Assembly: GCF_030252185.1 (NCBI RefSeq) | Contig: NZ_CP126970.1 | Span: 1,798,001 to 1,862,000 of the forward strand | Direction of reading: 5' to 3' | DNA from: Corynebacterium suedekumii | Lineage (GTDB): Bacteria; Actinomycetota; Actinomycetes; Mycobacteriales; Mycobacteriaceae | Length of the DNA stretch: 64,000 nt | Shown here: positions 45,649 through 54,801 of the stretch, piece by piece | Position numbering within the stretch: the stretch's first letter is position 1 | How the letters are laid out: the number at the start of each line of letters is the position of its first letter | Notes under the pieces: generated by a model | The model's database searches: none | What the model was told of the DNA's origin: nothing | What the model saw: the letters and a program-made list of their open reading frames with translations, nothing else | Position numbers and translations under genes: made by a program

Positions 45649-48600
45649 TCACCGGTGCGCGCGCCACATGTCGGCGTACACACCTTCCTGGCTGAGCAGG
45701 TCGGAATGGGAACCGTCTTCGATGATACGTCCTCTATCGATGACGACGATGCGATCGGCCCGCGCGGCGGTCGCGAGCCGGTGCGCCACGATGACGGAGG
45801 TGCGTCCGCGGGTGATCCGGTCGGAGGCGTCGAGGACGGCGGCCTCGGTGGCGGGGTCGAGGGTGGCGGTGGCTTCGTCGAGGAGCATGACGTCAGGCCT
45901 GGACAGTTCGGCGCGGGCCAGCGCGATGATCTGCCGCTGACCGGAGGACAGACCGCGCCCACGCTCGCCGACGGTGTGACGGAAGCCACCGGGGATGGCG
46001 GCGATGATGTCGAGCGCACCGATGCGGCGCACGGCGTCCTCGATCTCGCTTCTCGACGCCCCCGGCGCACCGTAGGCGATGTTCTCCGCGATCGTGCCCA
46101 TGAACAGGTGGGCCTCCTGCGGGACCTGGGCGATGGCGTGGCGCCACTGCGCCAGCGGGAACTCGCGGATGTCGGTGCCCTCGGCGGTGACGGCCCCTGC
46201 GACCGGGTCGTAGAAGCGGGCGAGCAGCTTGACCACGGTGGACTTGCCGGCCCCGGTCGGACCGACGAGGGCGACCGTGGATCCCGGGGCGATCTCCAGG
46301 GAGAGATTCTCCGCGACGACCGCGGCATCCTCCGCGTAGGCGAAGGAGACGTCCTCGAGGGCCAGGCGCCCGCGCGCGGCGGCGTCGGCCCCGGGGCGGG
46401 TGCCGGTGTCTGCGACGGCGGGGCGCTGGGCGAGCAGGTCGGTGATCCGCCGGAAGCCGACGGTGGCCTGCTGCCAGGAGTCGAAGATCTGGCCGAGCTG
46501 CTGGATGGGCCCGTAGAGCTGGGCGAGGTACATGACGAAGGCGACGAGCACGCCCGCGGTCAGGTCCCCGCCGGCGACCCGGCTGGCGCCGACGCCGAGG
46601 ACCAGCGCCGTGGTGATCTGGGAGATGGCGTTGACACCGGGGAAGTAGATCGCCACCGCGGTCTGGGAGCGCACCCGCAGGCGGCGGTAGTGCTCGGACT
46701 CGGCGGTGAACTCGGCCAGGGCGCCGGCGGTGCGGTGGTGCATCTGGGCGGTGCGCAGCCCGTTGACGTTCTCCTGGAAGGCGGCGTTGACCGCGCTGAC
46801 CTGCTCACGGGCGGCCGTGTACAGGCGGGAGGAGATCCGGCGGAACACGATGGTCACCGCCACGATGACGGGGATGGCGGCCACCGCGACCAGGGAGAGG
46901 CCGGGGTCCGTCCAGGCGAGCATGCCGAGAATACCCACCAGGGTGCCCACCGACACGATGGCCTGGGCCAGGCCGGTCTGCAGGAAGGAGCTGAGGGTGT
47001 CGATGTCGGTGGTCATCCGGGTCATGATCCGCCCCGACAGGTTCGTCTCGTAGAAGTTCATGCTCAGCCGCTGCAGGTGGGCGTAGCTGCGCAGCCGCAG
47101 GCCGTAGAGCAGGCGTTCGCCGGTCCGCGAGGTGAACACCACGAGCAGGGTGGCGGCGATCCAGCTCACGGCGACGACGCCCAGGCCCAGCCCGGCGATC
47201 TCCGCGAGGGTGCGCAGGGAGCCGGTGCCGACGCCGTCGTCGACCGCCCAGCGCATGAGGGTGGGGAAGGCGAGGGTGGTGAGCACCCCGATGACCAGCA
47301 GGGCGATCACCCCCAGGATGAGGAGACGCACGGCCCGGAAGAGGTCGGCGACGCGGAACTCGGCCCGGTCGGAGCGCAGGTGGTCCGGGTCCAGGCCGGG
47401 TTGTTCGGTGGCCGGTGGGAGCTTGTCCACCCGCTCGAGCAGTTCCGGGATGGCGGTGATGTTCGACATGCCGTGTCGGCCGCCCCCGCCGCCGCCCCGG
47501 CCGCCGATCTGGCCGGAGACGTCGGCGATGTGCTCGGTGGGCCGGTCCGGCAGGTCGGCGGGCCACAGCTGCTCCGCAGCCGGCTCCGGGCCGACCTCGC
47601 GGTCGGGCAGGGACGGTGAGGGGTCCATGAGGCGGAGGTAGCGGGGGTCGTCGGCAAGCGAGTCGACGGTGCCGGTGACGGTGACGTGCCCGCCGTCGAC
47701 GATGGCCACGTGCTCGGCGAGGTCGAGGGTGGACTGGCGGTGGGCGACGGAGATGACGGTGACGTCCGCGAGCTCGGCGCGCAGGCCGGCGATGATGCGG
47801 GCCTCGGTGGCGGCGTCGATGGCGGAGGTGGCGTCGTCGAGGATGAGGACGCGGGGGCGGGCGAGCAGGGCGCGGGCCAGGGCGATGCGCTGGCGCTGGC
47901 CGCCGGAGAGGGTGAGGCCACGTTCGCCGACGACGGTGTCCAGGCCGTCGTCGAGGCGGTCGATGAACTCGGTGGCCTGGGCCAGGTCGGCGGCGTGGCG
48001 GACCTCGGCGTCGGAGGCGCCGGACCCCATGGCGATGTTGTCGCGGATGGTGGAGGAGTAGAGGAACGCCTCGTCGAAGACGCAGGTGACGGCGCGGCGG
48101 ATGTCGGCCAGGCGGAGCCGGTCGTAGGGGACGGGGGCGCCGGCGGCGTCGACGAGCGAGATCCGGCCGTCATCGGGTTCGTAGAACCCGCCCATGAGCT
48201 GGACGGCCATGGATTTGCCCGAGCCGGGCGGGCCGATGAGCGCGATCGAGCTGCCGGGACGTACGTCGAGGGTGAGGTCGTCGAGGACGCGGTGGCCGCC
48301 GGTGTCGAAGGTGACCCGGTCCAGTCGCAGGCCGATCGGGCCGGCGGGCAGGGTGGCCGGGTCGGCGGGGTCGGTGCGTCCCGGGGTGAGGTCGAGGATG
48401 TCGGCGATGCGGTCGAGGGAGGCCAGGCCCATCTGCAGGGTGATGATCATCCCGGAGAGCATGCCCACGATCGCCGTCATGGAGGTGAGGTAGACGGAGA
48501 AGGCGAAGAAGGTGCCCACGGTGATGTCGCCGCGCAGGACGAGCCAGCCGCCGACGAGGATGTTGATCACCAGGGCGATCTGGGGGAGGTTCTGCAGCAT

Positions 48601-49368
48601 GGGCTGGAACCGGGCCATGAGTTTCGCGGCCCGCATCTTCGCCGCGTAGAGGGTGCGGCCGAGCTGGTCGAGGCGGTCGACCTCGCGTTCCTCCTGGGCG
48701 AAGGCCTTGACCACGCGGACCCCGGAGACGGTCTGTTCGACGTGCGTGGCCAGGTCCGCGGCCGACTGCTGGGAGACCCAGGAGGCGGCGTACATGGAGC
48801 GCCGGGAGAACACCGCCGCGGCGACGGTGACGGGCAGGAACGCCAGGGCGATGACGGTGAGCAGGGGAGAGACCGACAGCATGACGCCGCCGGTGATGAG
48901 CAGCTGGACGATGAGGCCGAGCGCCATCGGCCCCATGGCCACCAGTCCCTGGGTGGCGTTGAGGTCGGAGATGGAGCGGGAGACCACCTGGCCGGTGACG
49001 ATCTGGTCCTGGCCGGGGCCGTCGAGACGCTGCAGGGTGTCGAGGATCCTCACCCGCAGGGTGTGCTGGGTGTCGATGGACAGCCGGCCGGCCGTGTAGC
49101 GGCGCAGGAACTGGCAGAGGTAGCGGGCCAGCGCCACGACGACGAGGACGATGATGATCGCCGTGATCGGTGAGTATCCCGACAGCAGCCGGGTGGCCGG
49201 GGTGGAGTCGACCGCACCGGTGGCCACGTCGACGGCGGAGCCGGTGAGCAGCGGGATGGCCACCTCGAAGAGCACCGCGCCGATGGTGGCCAGCAGGGTG
49301 ACGGCGGTGATGCCCCGGCGGGCCCGCAGCGCCGAGAGCAGTTCCCGGGTGCCGGAGTTGCTCCGCAA
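45649..49368 (-). CDS. Full-length ABC exporter (two fused half-transporters)
   Basis: 1239 residues: two membrane domains and two ATPases in one chain. NBD1 has GPPGSGKSM (Walker A), LSGGQRQRIALARALL and LILDDATSAIDA; NBD2 has GPTGAGKSTV, LSSGQRQIIALARAEL and MLLDEATATLDP. NBD1 has Asp in place of the catalytic Glu, and NBD2 has a degenerate LSSGQ signature, together one inactive site as in heterodimeric exporters. A Gly-rich linker ([12 protein letters not shown]) joins the halves. TTG start directly after the upstream stop. Substrate unknown; C. glutamicum has an equivalent gene between odhA and aroE. Confidence 0.9.
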   Translation of the reverse strand: MRSNSGTRELLSALRARRGITAVTLLATIGAVLFEVAIPLLTGSAVDVATGAVDSTPATRLLSGYSPITAIIIVLVVVALARYLCQFLRRYTAGRLSIDTQHTLRVRILDTLQRLDGPGQDQIVTGQVVSRSISDLNATQGLVAMGPMALGLIVQLLITGGVMLSVSPLLTVIALAFLPVTVAAAVFSRRSMYAASWVSQQSAADLATHVEQTVSGVRVVKAFAQEEREVDRLDQLGRTLYAAKMRAAKLMARFQPMLQNLPQIALVINILVGGWLVLRGDITVGTFFAFSVYLTSMTAIVGMLSGMIITLQMGLASLDRIADILDLTPGRTDPADPATLPAGPIGLRLDRVTFDTGGHRVLDDLTLDVRPGSSIALIGPPGSGKSMAVQLMGGFYEPDDGRISLVDAAGAPVPYDRLRLADIRRAVTCVFDEAFLYSSTIRDNIAMGSGASDAEVRHAADLAQATEFIDRLDDGLDTVVGERGLTLSGGQRQRIALARALLARPRVLILDDATSAIDAATEARIIAGLRAELADVTVISVAHRQSTLDLAEHVAIVDGGHVTVTGTVDSLADDPRYLRLMDPSPSLPDREVGPEPAAEQLWPADLPDRPTEHIADVSGQIGGRGGGGGGRHGMSNITAIPELLERVDKLPPATEQPGLDPDHLRSDRAEFRVADLFRAVRLLILGVIALLVIGVLTTLAFPTLMRWAVDDGVGTGSLRTLAEIAGLGLGVVAVSWIAATLLVVFTSRTGERLLYGLRLRSYAHLQRLSMNFYETNLSGRIMTRMTTDIDTLSSFLQTGLAQAIVSVGTLVGILGMLAWTDPGLSLVAVAAIPVIVAVTIVFRRISSRLYTAAREQVSAVNAAFQENVNGLRTAQMHHRTAGALAEFTAESEHYRRLRVRSQTAVAIYFPGVNAISQITTALVLGVGASRVAGGDLTAGVLVAFVMYLAQLYGPIQQLGQIFDSWQQATVGFRRITDLLAQRPAVADTGTRPGADAAARGRLALEDVSFAYAEDAAVVAENLSLEIAPGSTVALVGPTGAGKSTVVKLLARFYDPVAGAVTAEGTDIREFPLAQWRHAIAQVPQEAHLFMGTIAENIAYGAPGASRSEIEDAVRRIGALDIIAAIPGGFRHTVGERGRGLSSGQRQIIALARAELSRPDVMLLDEATATLDPATEAAVLDASDRITRGRTSVIVAHRLATAARADRIVVIDRGRIIEDGSHSDLLSQEGVYADMWRAHR

Positions 49369-50109
49369 CTACGCCCCGGCTGCGAAGCTCGCGGGCACCG
49401 GCCCCAGGGACTCGCGGGAGTTGGTGATGACGTTCTTGGCCAGCTTCCGGTTCGCCATCGTGCCCAGGACCGCACCGATGCCCAGCGGCATGATCTTGCC
49501 CAGCCACGCGCGGCGGAACTTCCTGGTCACCTGCTTGAGGGCGGTGCGCATGAGGCGGTTGTTCACCTCGCCGAGCTTCGGCGCGGAGAACCGCGCCAGG
49601 GTGGACGCGGACGGCAGGCCCTTCTCGGACCCCAGGTCGAGCATGAGCGTATCGACGATCGCGGTACCCTTCGACCCGAGCAGGGCCAGGAGGATGAGCG
49701 CCTTGCGGCGCTCCTTCTCCGTGATGTCCACGCCGCGCAGCTGCGCGGAGGCCATGGTGTACCAGGCGGCGGCGTCGAGGAAGACGAGCGATTCCGCGCC
49801 GATGGCGGCGGCACCGGTGAAGAAGCCGATGCCCGGGATGGCGGCCGCGGCACCCGCGCCCGCTCCGGAGCCGGTGGACAGGCGCATGAAGTGCTTGTCG
49901 ATGATCTCCTGGATCTCCGTCGGGCCGGCGTCGGGGTTCTTCTCCCGCAGGAACTCGACGTACCTGACGATCGCCGACGACTGGATCGACACCGCCCGGC
50001 CGAGGGTGTTGATGAGGATGCGGCCGGCGGGGCCGACCTTGGCCTCGACGGCCTTCGGGTCGGAGCCGAGTCCGTCGGTGACGGGGCGGTTGTCGATGTC
50101 GGTGGCCAT
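49369..50109 (-). CDS. Conserved actinobacterial protein of unknown function
   Basis: 246 residues. Gly/Ala-rich hydrophobic stretch near residues 85-120 (IPGIGFFTGAAAIGAESLVFLDAAAWYTMASA) that may be one or two membrane helices, and a basic C-terminus with a second Gly-Met-rich hydrophobic segment (IMPLGIGAVLGTMANRKLAKN). It lies immediately upstream of the exporter and is probably co-transcribed. GAGGAG lies before the ATG. No family name recognised. Confidence 0.75.
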   Translation of the reverse strand: MATDIDNRPVTDGLGSDPKAVEAKVGPAGRILINTLGRAVSIQSSAIVRYVEFLREKNPDAGPTEIQEIIDKHFMRLSTGSGAGAGAAAAIPGIGFFTGAAAIGAESLVFLDAAAWYTMASAQLRGVDITEKERRKALILLALLGSKGTAIVDTLMLDLGSEKGLPSASTLARFSAPKLGEVNNRLMRTALKQVTRKFRRAWLGKIMPLGIGAVLGTMANRKLAKNVITNSRESLGPVPASFAAGA

Positions 50110-50194
50110 GTTCGCTCCTCAGGGGTAGGTGGTTACTTATGTGTCAACGATGAGACGTGCCTGATTTGTTCCCGGGTCAGCTGTGAGTCACCTG

Positions 50195-51004
50195 TCAGCT
50201 GTTGGCGAACGCCTCCGCCGCCTCGACCTGCTCCGGGGTGGGGGTCACGCCGGTGTAGAGCGCGAACTGCTCCGCGGCCTGGAGGGCGACGACCTCACCG
50301 CCGTTGATGGTGGGCACCCCCAGCCGCTGCGCGGCCCGGATCAGCGGGGTCTGAACCGGGTAGGCCACGACGTCGAAGACCACCTCGGCCGCCGTGATCT
50401 CGGCGTCGGTGAATGCCTGATCAGCCTCCCGGTCGCCGAACATGCCCAGCGGGGTGACGTTGACCAGCAGCTTCGCCTCGGCCGGCACCTCCGCCGAGTA
50501 GTCCCACCCGTAGCGGGTGGCCAGTGCCGGGCCCGTCTCGTGGTTGCGGGCGACGACGGTGCCGGTCATCCCGTGGTCGGCCAGGGCCGCGACGACGGCG
50601 TTGGCCATCCCGCCCGACCCACGGACCGCGACCGGCAGCGCCGGGTCGACACCGTGCGACTCCAGCAGGGCGGCGACCGCGACGTAGTCGGTGTTGTAGC
50701 CCACGAGCTCACCGTCGGTGTTGACGATGGTGTTGACGGCGCCTATGCGCTCGGCGGAGGGATCGAGGGCGTCGAGAAGCGGGATGACGTCCTGCTTGTA
50801 CGGCATGGACACCGCCGCCCCCCGGATCGCCAGCCCCCGGATGCCGGCGACGGCGGCCGTGATGTCTGCCGGCGCCACCGCCTTGTACAGGTAATTGAGG
50901 CCCAGCTCAGCGTAGAGCCAGTTGTGGAAACGGACCCCGTGGTTGGACGGTCGGGCGGCAAGCGAGATGCACAGGACGGTCTCGCGGTCGACGTAATTCA
51001 CCAT
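50195..51004 (-). CDS. aroE: Shikimate dehydrogenase AroE
   Basis: 269 residues from ATG 51004. NHGVRFHNWLYAELGLNYLY is a variant of the substrate-binding block; SMPYKQDVIPLLD includes the catalytic Lys, and AVNTIVN, NTDY and VRGSGGMANAV complete the NADP site. It makes shikimate in aromatic amino acid synthesis. Orthologous genes lie near odhA in C. glutamicum. TACGGT lies exactly 7 bases upstream of the ATG within a palindrome shared with the divergent esterase; GTG 51010 is an alternative start. Confidence 0.9.
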   Translation of the reverse strand: MVNYVDRETVLCISLAARPSNHGVRFHNWLYAELGLNYLYKAVAPADITAAVAGIRGLAIRGAAVSMPYKQDVIPLLDALDPSAERIGAVNTIVNTDGELVGYNTDYVAVAALLESHGVDPALPVAVRGSGGMANAVVAALADHGMTGTVVARNHETGPALATRYGWDYSAEVPAEAKLLVNVTPLGMFGDREADQAFTDAEITAAEVVFDVVAYPVQTPLIRAAQRLGVPTINGGEVVALQAAEQFALYTGVTPTPEQVEAAEAFANS

Positions 51005-51023
51005 GCTCACTACCGTAGTGGCT
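51005..51023. promoter_or_regulatory. Symmetric bidirectional leaderless promoter of aroE and the esterase
   Basis: Between the ATG of aroE (51004, minus) and the ATG of the esterase (51024, plus) there are only 19 bases. They contain the 13-base palindrome CACTACCGTAGTG (51008-51020). The plus strand reads TACCGT (51011-51016) then 7 bases then ATG; the minus strand reads TACGGT (51017-51012) then 7 bases then ATG. The two -10 hexamers share five base pairs and each transcript would start at its own ATG. Confidence 0.75.
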
Positions 51024-52589
51024 ATGAGCACCGGCCCGGAGATCGCCACCACGGCGGGAGTCGTCCGCGGACTCGTCGACGAGGAGCTGGGCATCCGCAC
51101 CTGGCGCGGCGTGCCCTTCGGCGCCGACGCCTCCGGCCCCCGCCGATTCAGCGCCCCCGCCCCGGTCCAGCCCTGGCGCGGGGTCCGCGACGCCACCCAG
51201 TTCGGCCCACCCGCCCCGCAGCCCACCTACTCCTGGACCGACAAGGTCATCGGGGACGAGGACTGCCTCCACCTCGACATCGTCCGCCCCGACCACGACG
51301 AGCAACTGCCCGTCATCGTCTACCTCCACGGCGGCTCCTTCATCATGGGCTCCTCCCACGAGCGGATGCTGCGCGGCTACCACCTCTCCCGCACCGTCGA
51401 CGCCGTGTACGTCTCCGTCAACTTCCGCCTCGGCGTCCTCGGCTACCTCGACCTGCGCACCATCGGCGAGGACTGCGTGGCCAACCCCGCCGTCCGCGAC
51501 CAGCTCCTCGCCCTCGAATGGGTCCAGGACAACATCGCCGCCTTCGGTGGGGACCCCGACAACGTCACCCTCATGGGCGAATCCGCCGGCGGATCCGCCG
51601 TCACCACCCTCATGGGCGTGCCCGCGGCCGTCGGCCTGTTCCACCGCGCCATCGCCCAGTCCCCGCCGATCGCCATGATGCACTCCCGCGCCCAGGCCAA
51701 CCTCTGGGCCCGGGAACTCGTCTACCACATGGCCCTGCCCCGCCAGGCCACGCTCGCGGACCTGCGGGGCGAGGACGCCGCCGACCTCGTCCGCGCCGGG
51801 CAGTCCATGATGTGGCGCGGCGGCGAACTCATGCACCTCAACTCCTGCTACGCGCCCACCATCGACGGCAGCGTCGTCCCCGACCACCCGCTCACCCTCT
51901 TCGAGGCCGGTGAACAGGCCCAGGTCCCGCTGCTCATCGGCACGAACTCCGACGAAGCCGGCTTCTCCAAGTACTTCTACCTGCGCACCTCCGCCCGCTC
52001 GCGGGCCGCCCTGCGCCTGCTCACCGCCTTCGACCCCGATCACGCCCCGCGCGTCCTCGAGGCCTACGACGGCGCCACCGAACGCTCCCAGTTCGCCGAA
52101 CTGCTTGCCGACGCCCTCTTCTGGTCCTCCTCCGTCCGCCTCGCCACCGCCCACGCCCGCACCGCCCCCACCTGGATGTACCGCTTCGACTACGCGCCCG
52201 CCGCCCTGCGCTGGCTCGGCCTCGGCGCCATGCACTCCCTCGAACTGTCCGCCATCTTCGGCGACCCCGGCGCCTCCCGCGCCAATGGCCTCACCCGCCT
52301 CGGTGGCATGGAGGGCATCGACGAACTCACCGAGACCATGCAGTACCACTGGGGCGAATTCATCCGCCACGGCCGGCCGGGCCCCGAATGGCCCGCCTAC
52401 GGCCCCGCCACCGACGACACCCCGGGACGCGCCACCGCCGTCTTCGACGAGACCCCGCGCGTGGTCTACGACCCCAAGGCCGCCAAACGCCGCGCCTGGG
52501 AGGACTACCGCATGACCGACTGGGGCAACGGACGCCCCGAGCTCCTCGAGGAACTGGGCCTGATGGTGAGCACGGAGCTGGGGCGCTGA
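51024..52589 (+). CDS. Type B carboxylesterase
   Basis: 521 residues. VIVYLHGGSFIMG is the oxyanion hole, GESAGGSAV the nucleophile elbow (Ser near residue 189), followed by NSDEAGF and a C-terminal His candidate in MHSLELSAIFGD, giving a Ser-Glu/Asp-His triad. No signal peptide, so cytoplasmic. Substrate unknown. The ATG at 51024 is chosen because of the symmetric promoter; an upstream ATG at 51003 in the same frame has no support. Confidence 0.9.
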   Translation: MSTGPEIATTAGVVRGLVDEELGIRTWRGVPFGADASGPRRFSAPAPVQPWRGVRDATQFGPPAPQPTYSWTDKVIGDEDCLHLDIVRPDHDEQLPVIVYLHGGSFIMGSSHERMLRGYHLSRTVDAVYVSVNFRLGVLGYLDLRTIGEDCVANPAVRDQLLALEWVQDNIAAFGGDPDNVTLMGESAGGSAVTTLMGVPAAVGLFHRAIAQSPPIAMMHSRAQANLWARELVYHMALPRQATLADLRGEDAADLVRAGQSMMWRGGELMHLNSCYAPTIDGSVVPDHPLTLFEAGEQAQVPLLIGTNSDEAGFSKYFYLRTSARSRAALRLLTAFDPDHAPRVLEAYDGATERSQFAELLADALFWSSSVRLATAHARTAPTWMYRFDYAPAALRWLGLGAMHSLELSAIFGDPGASRANGLTRLGGMEGIDELTETMQYHWGEFIRHGRPGPEWPAYGPATDDTPGRATAVFDETPRVVYDPKAAKRRAWEDYRMTDWGNGRPELLEELGLMVSTELGR

Positions 52590-52719
52590 TCCTGTCCGCA
52601 ACCCTGCCACTGAACCCTGCGCGGATTCTCTGGGCAGGAGTCGGCGGGCACGGCTAGGCTGGGGCCGGATCGCCGATCGCGGTTATCGCCTCTTCTTGTG
52701 GAAGGACACACATTCACTC

Positions 52720-53547
52720 ATGAGCTTCTTCGAGGACATCGCCGCAGCACTGGATTCGGACGGGATCGAGTCCCGCGTCCACGACAACACCATGTTCGTG
52801 CCCATCACCTCTGACCTGGAGATCCAGTTCGTCGAGATCGACCCGCACCTGCCCGCCGCCAACGTCTACATCGCCGCCGCCGACGTCGACGAGGACGACG
52901 AGGACTTCGAGGCCGTCCTCGTCTCCGTCGTCTTCTCGGTGGAGGACGCGGTGACCACCGTCGCCGACCACGTGGCCACCGACCAGGTGGTCACCGTCCT
53001 GCGGGACCTCCTGGAGAGCACCGACGAGCGCATTGCCGACCTGGAGTTCTTCCATGACGCTGACCACCCGACCCTGGTCCGGGCCGAGGTCGGCGACAAC
53101 TCCGAGGTGCAGGTGCTCGTCGAGGTCGTCGACGGCGTCCCGACCGCGCTGGTCAGCTTCGTCGCCGTGGGCGAGACCTTCGAGGACCTTATCGACCAGG
53201 CCATCGGCGAGCTCTGGGAGTCCGACGCCGAGGCGCAGCTGACCGACGAGGACCGCCAGCGCCTGTTCGACAACATCTCCTCCGAGGTCGCCATGGCCAC
53301 CGAGGAGGTCCTCGACCTGGGCACCTTCACCGACTTCGACCGGCTCTTCGACGTCCTCTCCCTCGCCGCCGACCACGCTGCCGACTGGGAGGAGCAGCTC
53401 GTCCCCTTCGATGACGACGAGTTCGACGAGCCGGACGTCTACGACATCTTCGGCGCCGACGACATCGATGACGCTGATGAGGATGACCTCGACGATGACG
53501 ACGAGGATTTCGACGACGAAGACGACGAGGACGACGACGAGAGGTAG
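52720..53547 (+). CDS. Acidic protein with Asp/Glu-rich tail
   Basis: 275 residues. The last 50 residues are nearly all Asp and Glu. The rest is acidic and looks like two tandem copies of an alpha/beta domain of 100-110 residues (FVPITSDLEIQFVEIDP ... and VRAEVGDNSEVQVLVEVV ...), YbjN-like in style. Function unknown. The ATG at 52720 has only AAGGA 13 bases upstream. The next gene, a serine hydrolase, starts 12 bases after the stop. Confidence 0.7.
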   Translation: MSFFEDIAAALDSDGIESRVHDNTMFVPITSDLEIQFVEIDPHLPAANVYIAAADVDEDDEDFEAVLVSVVFSVEDAVTTVADHVATDQVVTVLRDLLESTDERIADLEFFHDADHPTLVRAEVGDNSEVQVLVEVVDGVPTALVSFVAVGETFEDLIDQAIGELWESDAEAQLTDEDRQRLFDNISSEVAMATEEVLDLGTFTDFDRLFDVLSLAADHAADWEEQLVPFDDDEFDEPDVYDIFGADDIDDADEDDLDDDDEDFDDEDDEDDDER

Positions 53548-53559
53548 GGGAGTGGGGGC

Positions 53560-54657
53560 ATGGCCCGTCCACGTCCGATGTCACGCCTGCGCCTGCGGGA
53601 GCGTATCGACGCCGCCCGCAACCTGCCCGCGCTGACCCGCGACGACCTGCTGGCACAGGTCGACACGACGGTCGCGGCCATGCCCAAGCTGGGGGAGGTC
53701 GCCATCGCGGTGGCCGGCGACGGCTGGACCCACGAATTCTGCACCGGGGCCATGACCCCGGACGCCCGCTTCGCCACCGGGTCGGTGAGCAAGCTGTTCA
53801 CCCACGCCATCCTCTTCCGCCTCATCGACGACGGACAGCTGTCCTACGACACCCCCGTCGCCTCCCGGGTCCCGTCCGGTTCCCTCGACGGGCTGCACGT
53901 CATCGCCAGCCAGGACTACGGCTCCGAGATCACCGTCCGCCACCTCGTGGACCAGACCTCCGGCCTGGCCAGCTGGGAGGACACGAAGGACCCGGGCGGG
54001 CGCACCCTCGTCGAGCAGATCGTCGACTGGGACCGGGTCGTCGACGTCGACGAGCAGATGGAGACCTCCGCCCGTGTCGGGGCGAAGTTCCCGCCCGGGC
54101 AGGGCAACCGGGCCCACTATTCGGACCTCAACGCCGAGCTGGCCTCCCAGGTCGCCCAGTTCACCACCGGGGCCAGCTTCCAGGAGCTGGTCAACCGGTA
54201 CATCCTCGTCCCGCTGGGGATGGAGTACACCACCTTCGTCATCCCGGGGCGGCACGACTACGCCGAGATCCGCACCGCCAAGCACCCGGTGTGGATCTCC
54301 CGTTACCTGTCCAGCTCCCCGGGTTCCGGCGGCATCATCTCCACCTCGCGTGATCTGCTCACCTTCATCCGGGCGTTCCACACCGGGGTTATCTTCGACC
54401 GCTCCCACATCGAGGACCCGGTGCTGCGCCGCATCCAGTACCGGCCGCTGCGCTACGGCGCCGGCATGATGGCCGACGGCCCCTCGCGGATCCCGCGCAT
54501 GATGCGACGGAACTCCCCGGTCATCCTCGGCCACTCCGGGGTGCCCGGGTCCTTCGCCTTCCACTGCCCCGACGAGGACGTGTTCCTCGCGGGCACGGTC
54601 AACTCGATTCTGGTCCAGCCCTTCGAGGTGATCGAGCGCTATCTGGCGGCGGTGTGA
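53560..54657 (+). CDS. Serine hydrolase of the class C beta-lactamase family
   Basis: 365 residues. SVSK at 75-78 is the SxxK catalytic tetrad with Ser75, YSDLN is the YxN motif, and GHSGVPG is the third (HxG) motif. No signal peptide, so it is probably a cytoplasmic esterase or peptidase of the family rather than a periplasmic lactamase. AGGGGAG lies 7 bases before the ATG. Confidence 0.85.
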   Translation: MARPRPMSRLRLRERIDAARNLPALTRDDLLAQVDTTVAAMPKLGEVAIAVAGDGWTHEFCTGAMTPDARFATGSVSKLFTHAILFRLIDDGQLSYDTPVASRVPSGSLDGLHVIASQDYGSEITVRHLVDQTSGLASWEDTKDPGGRTLVEQIVDWDRVVDVDEQMETSARVGAKFPPGQGNRAHYSDLNAELASQVAQFTTGASFQELVNRYILVPLGMEYTTFVIPGRHDYAEIRTAKHPVWISRYLSSSPGSGGIISTSRDLLTFIRAFHTGVIFDRSHIEDPVLRRIQYRPLRYGAGMMADGPSRIPRMMRRNSPVILGHSGVPGSFAFHCPDEDVFLAGTVNSILVQPFEVIERYLAAV

Positions 54658-54736
54658 CGGGACTCGTCGGCACCCCCGCCAGGTAGCCGTCAGGTGAACT
54701 GTAGGTCGTTTCGGGCCGGAAAGGTTACCGCCACCT

Positions 54737-54760
54737 GAACTGCAGAATAAATTGCAGTTC
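54737..54760. promoter_or_regulatory. Operator-like inverted repeat upstream of the RpiR gene
   Basis: GAACTGCA-N8-TGCAGTTC, a perfect 8-base inverted repeat with an A+T-rich spacer. A related half-site TGAACTGTAG lies 38 bases further upstream at 54695-54704. It ends 28 bases before the -10 hexamer TACGCT, which in turn ends 7 bases before the RpiR GTG. This is the natural binding site for the RpiR-type protein. Confidence 0.7.
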
Positions 54761-54801
54761 TCGCTGAGCGTGCAAGAAAAGTCCGGGTTACGCTCCTCCC
54801 C

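Noticed and set aside
50172..50205. Direct repeat GTCAGCTGT near the aroE stop as a regulatory element
   Set aside because: Only two copies at a gene end, with no promoter nearby; judged chance or slippage.
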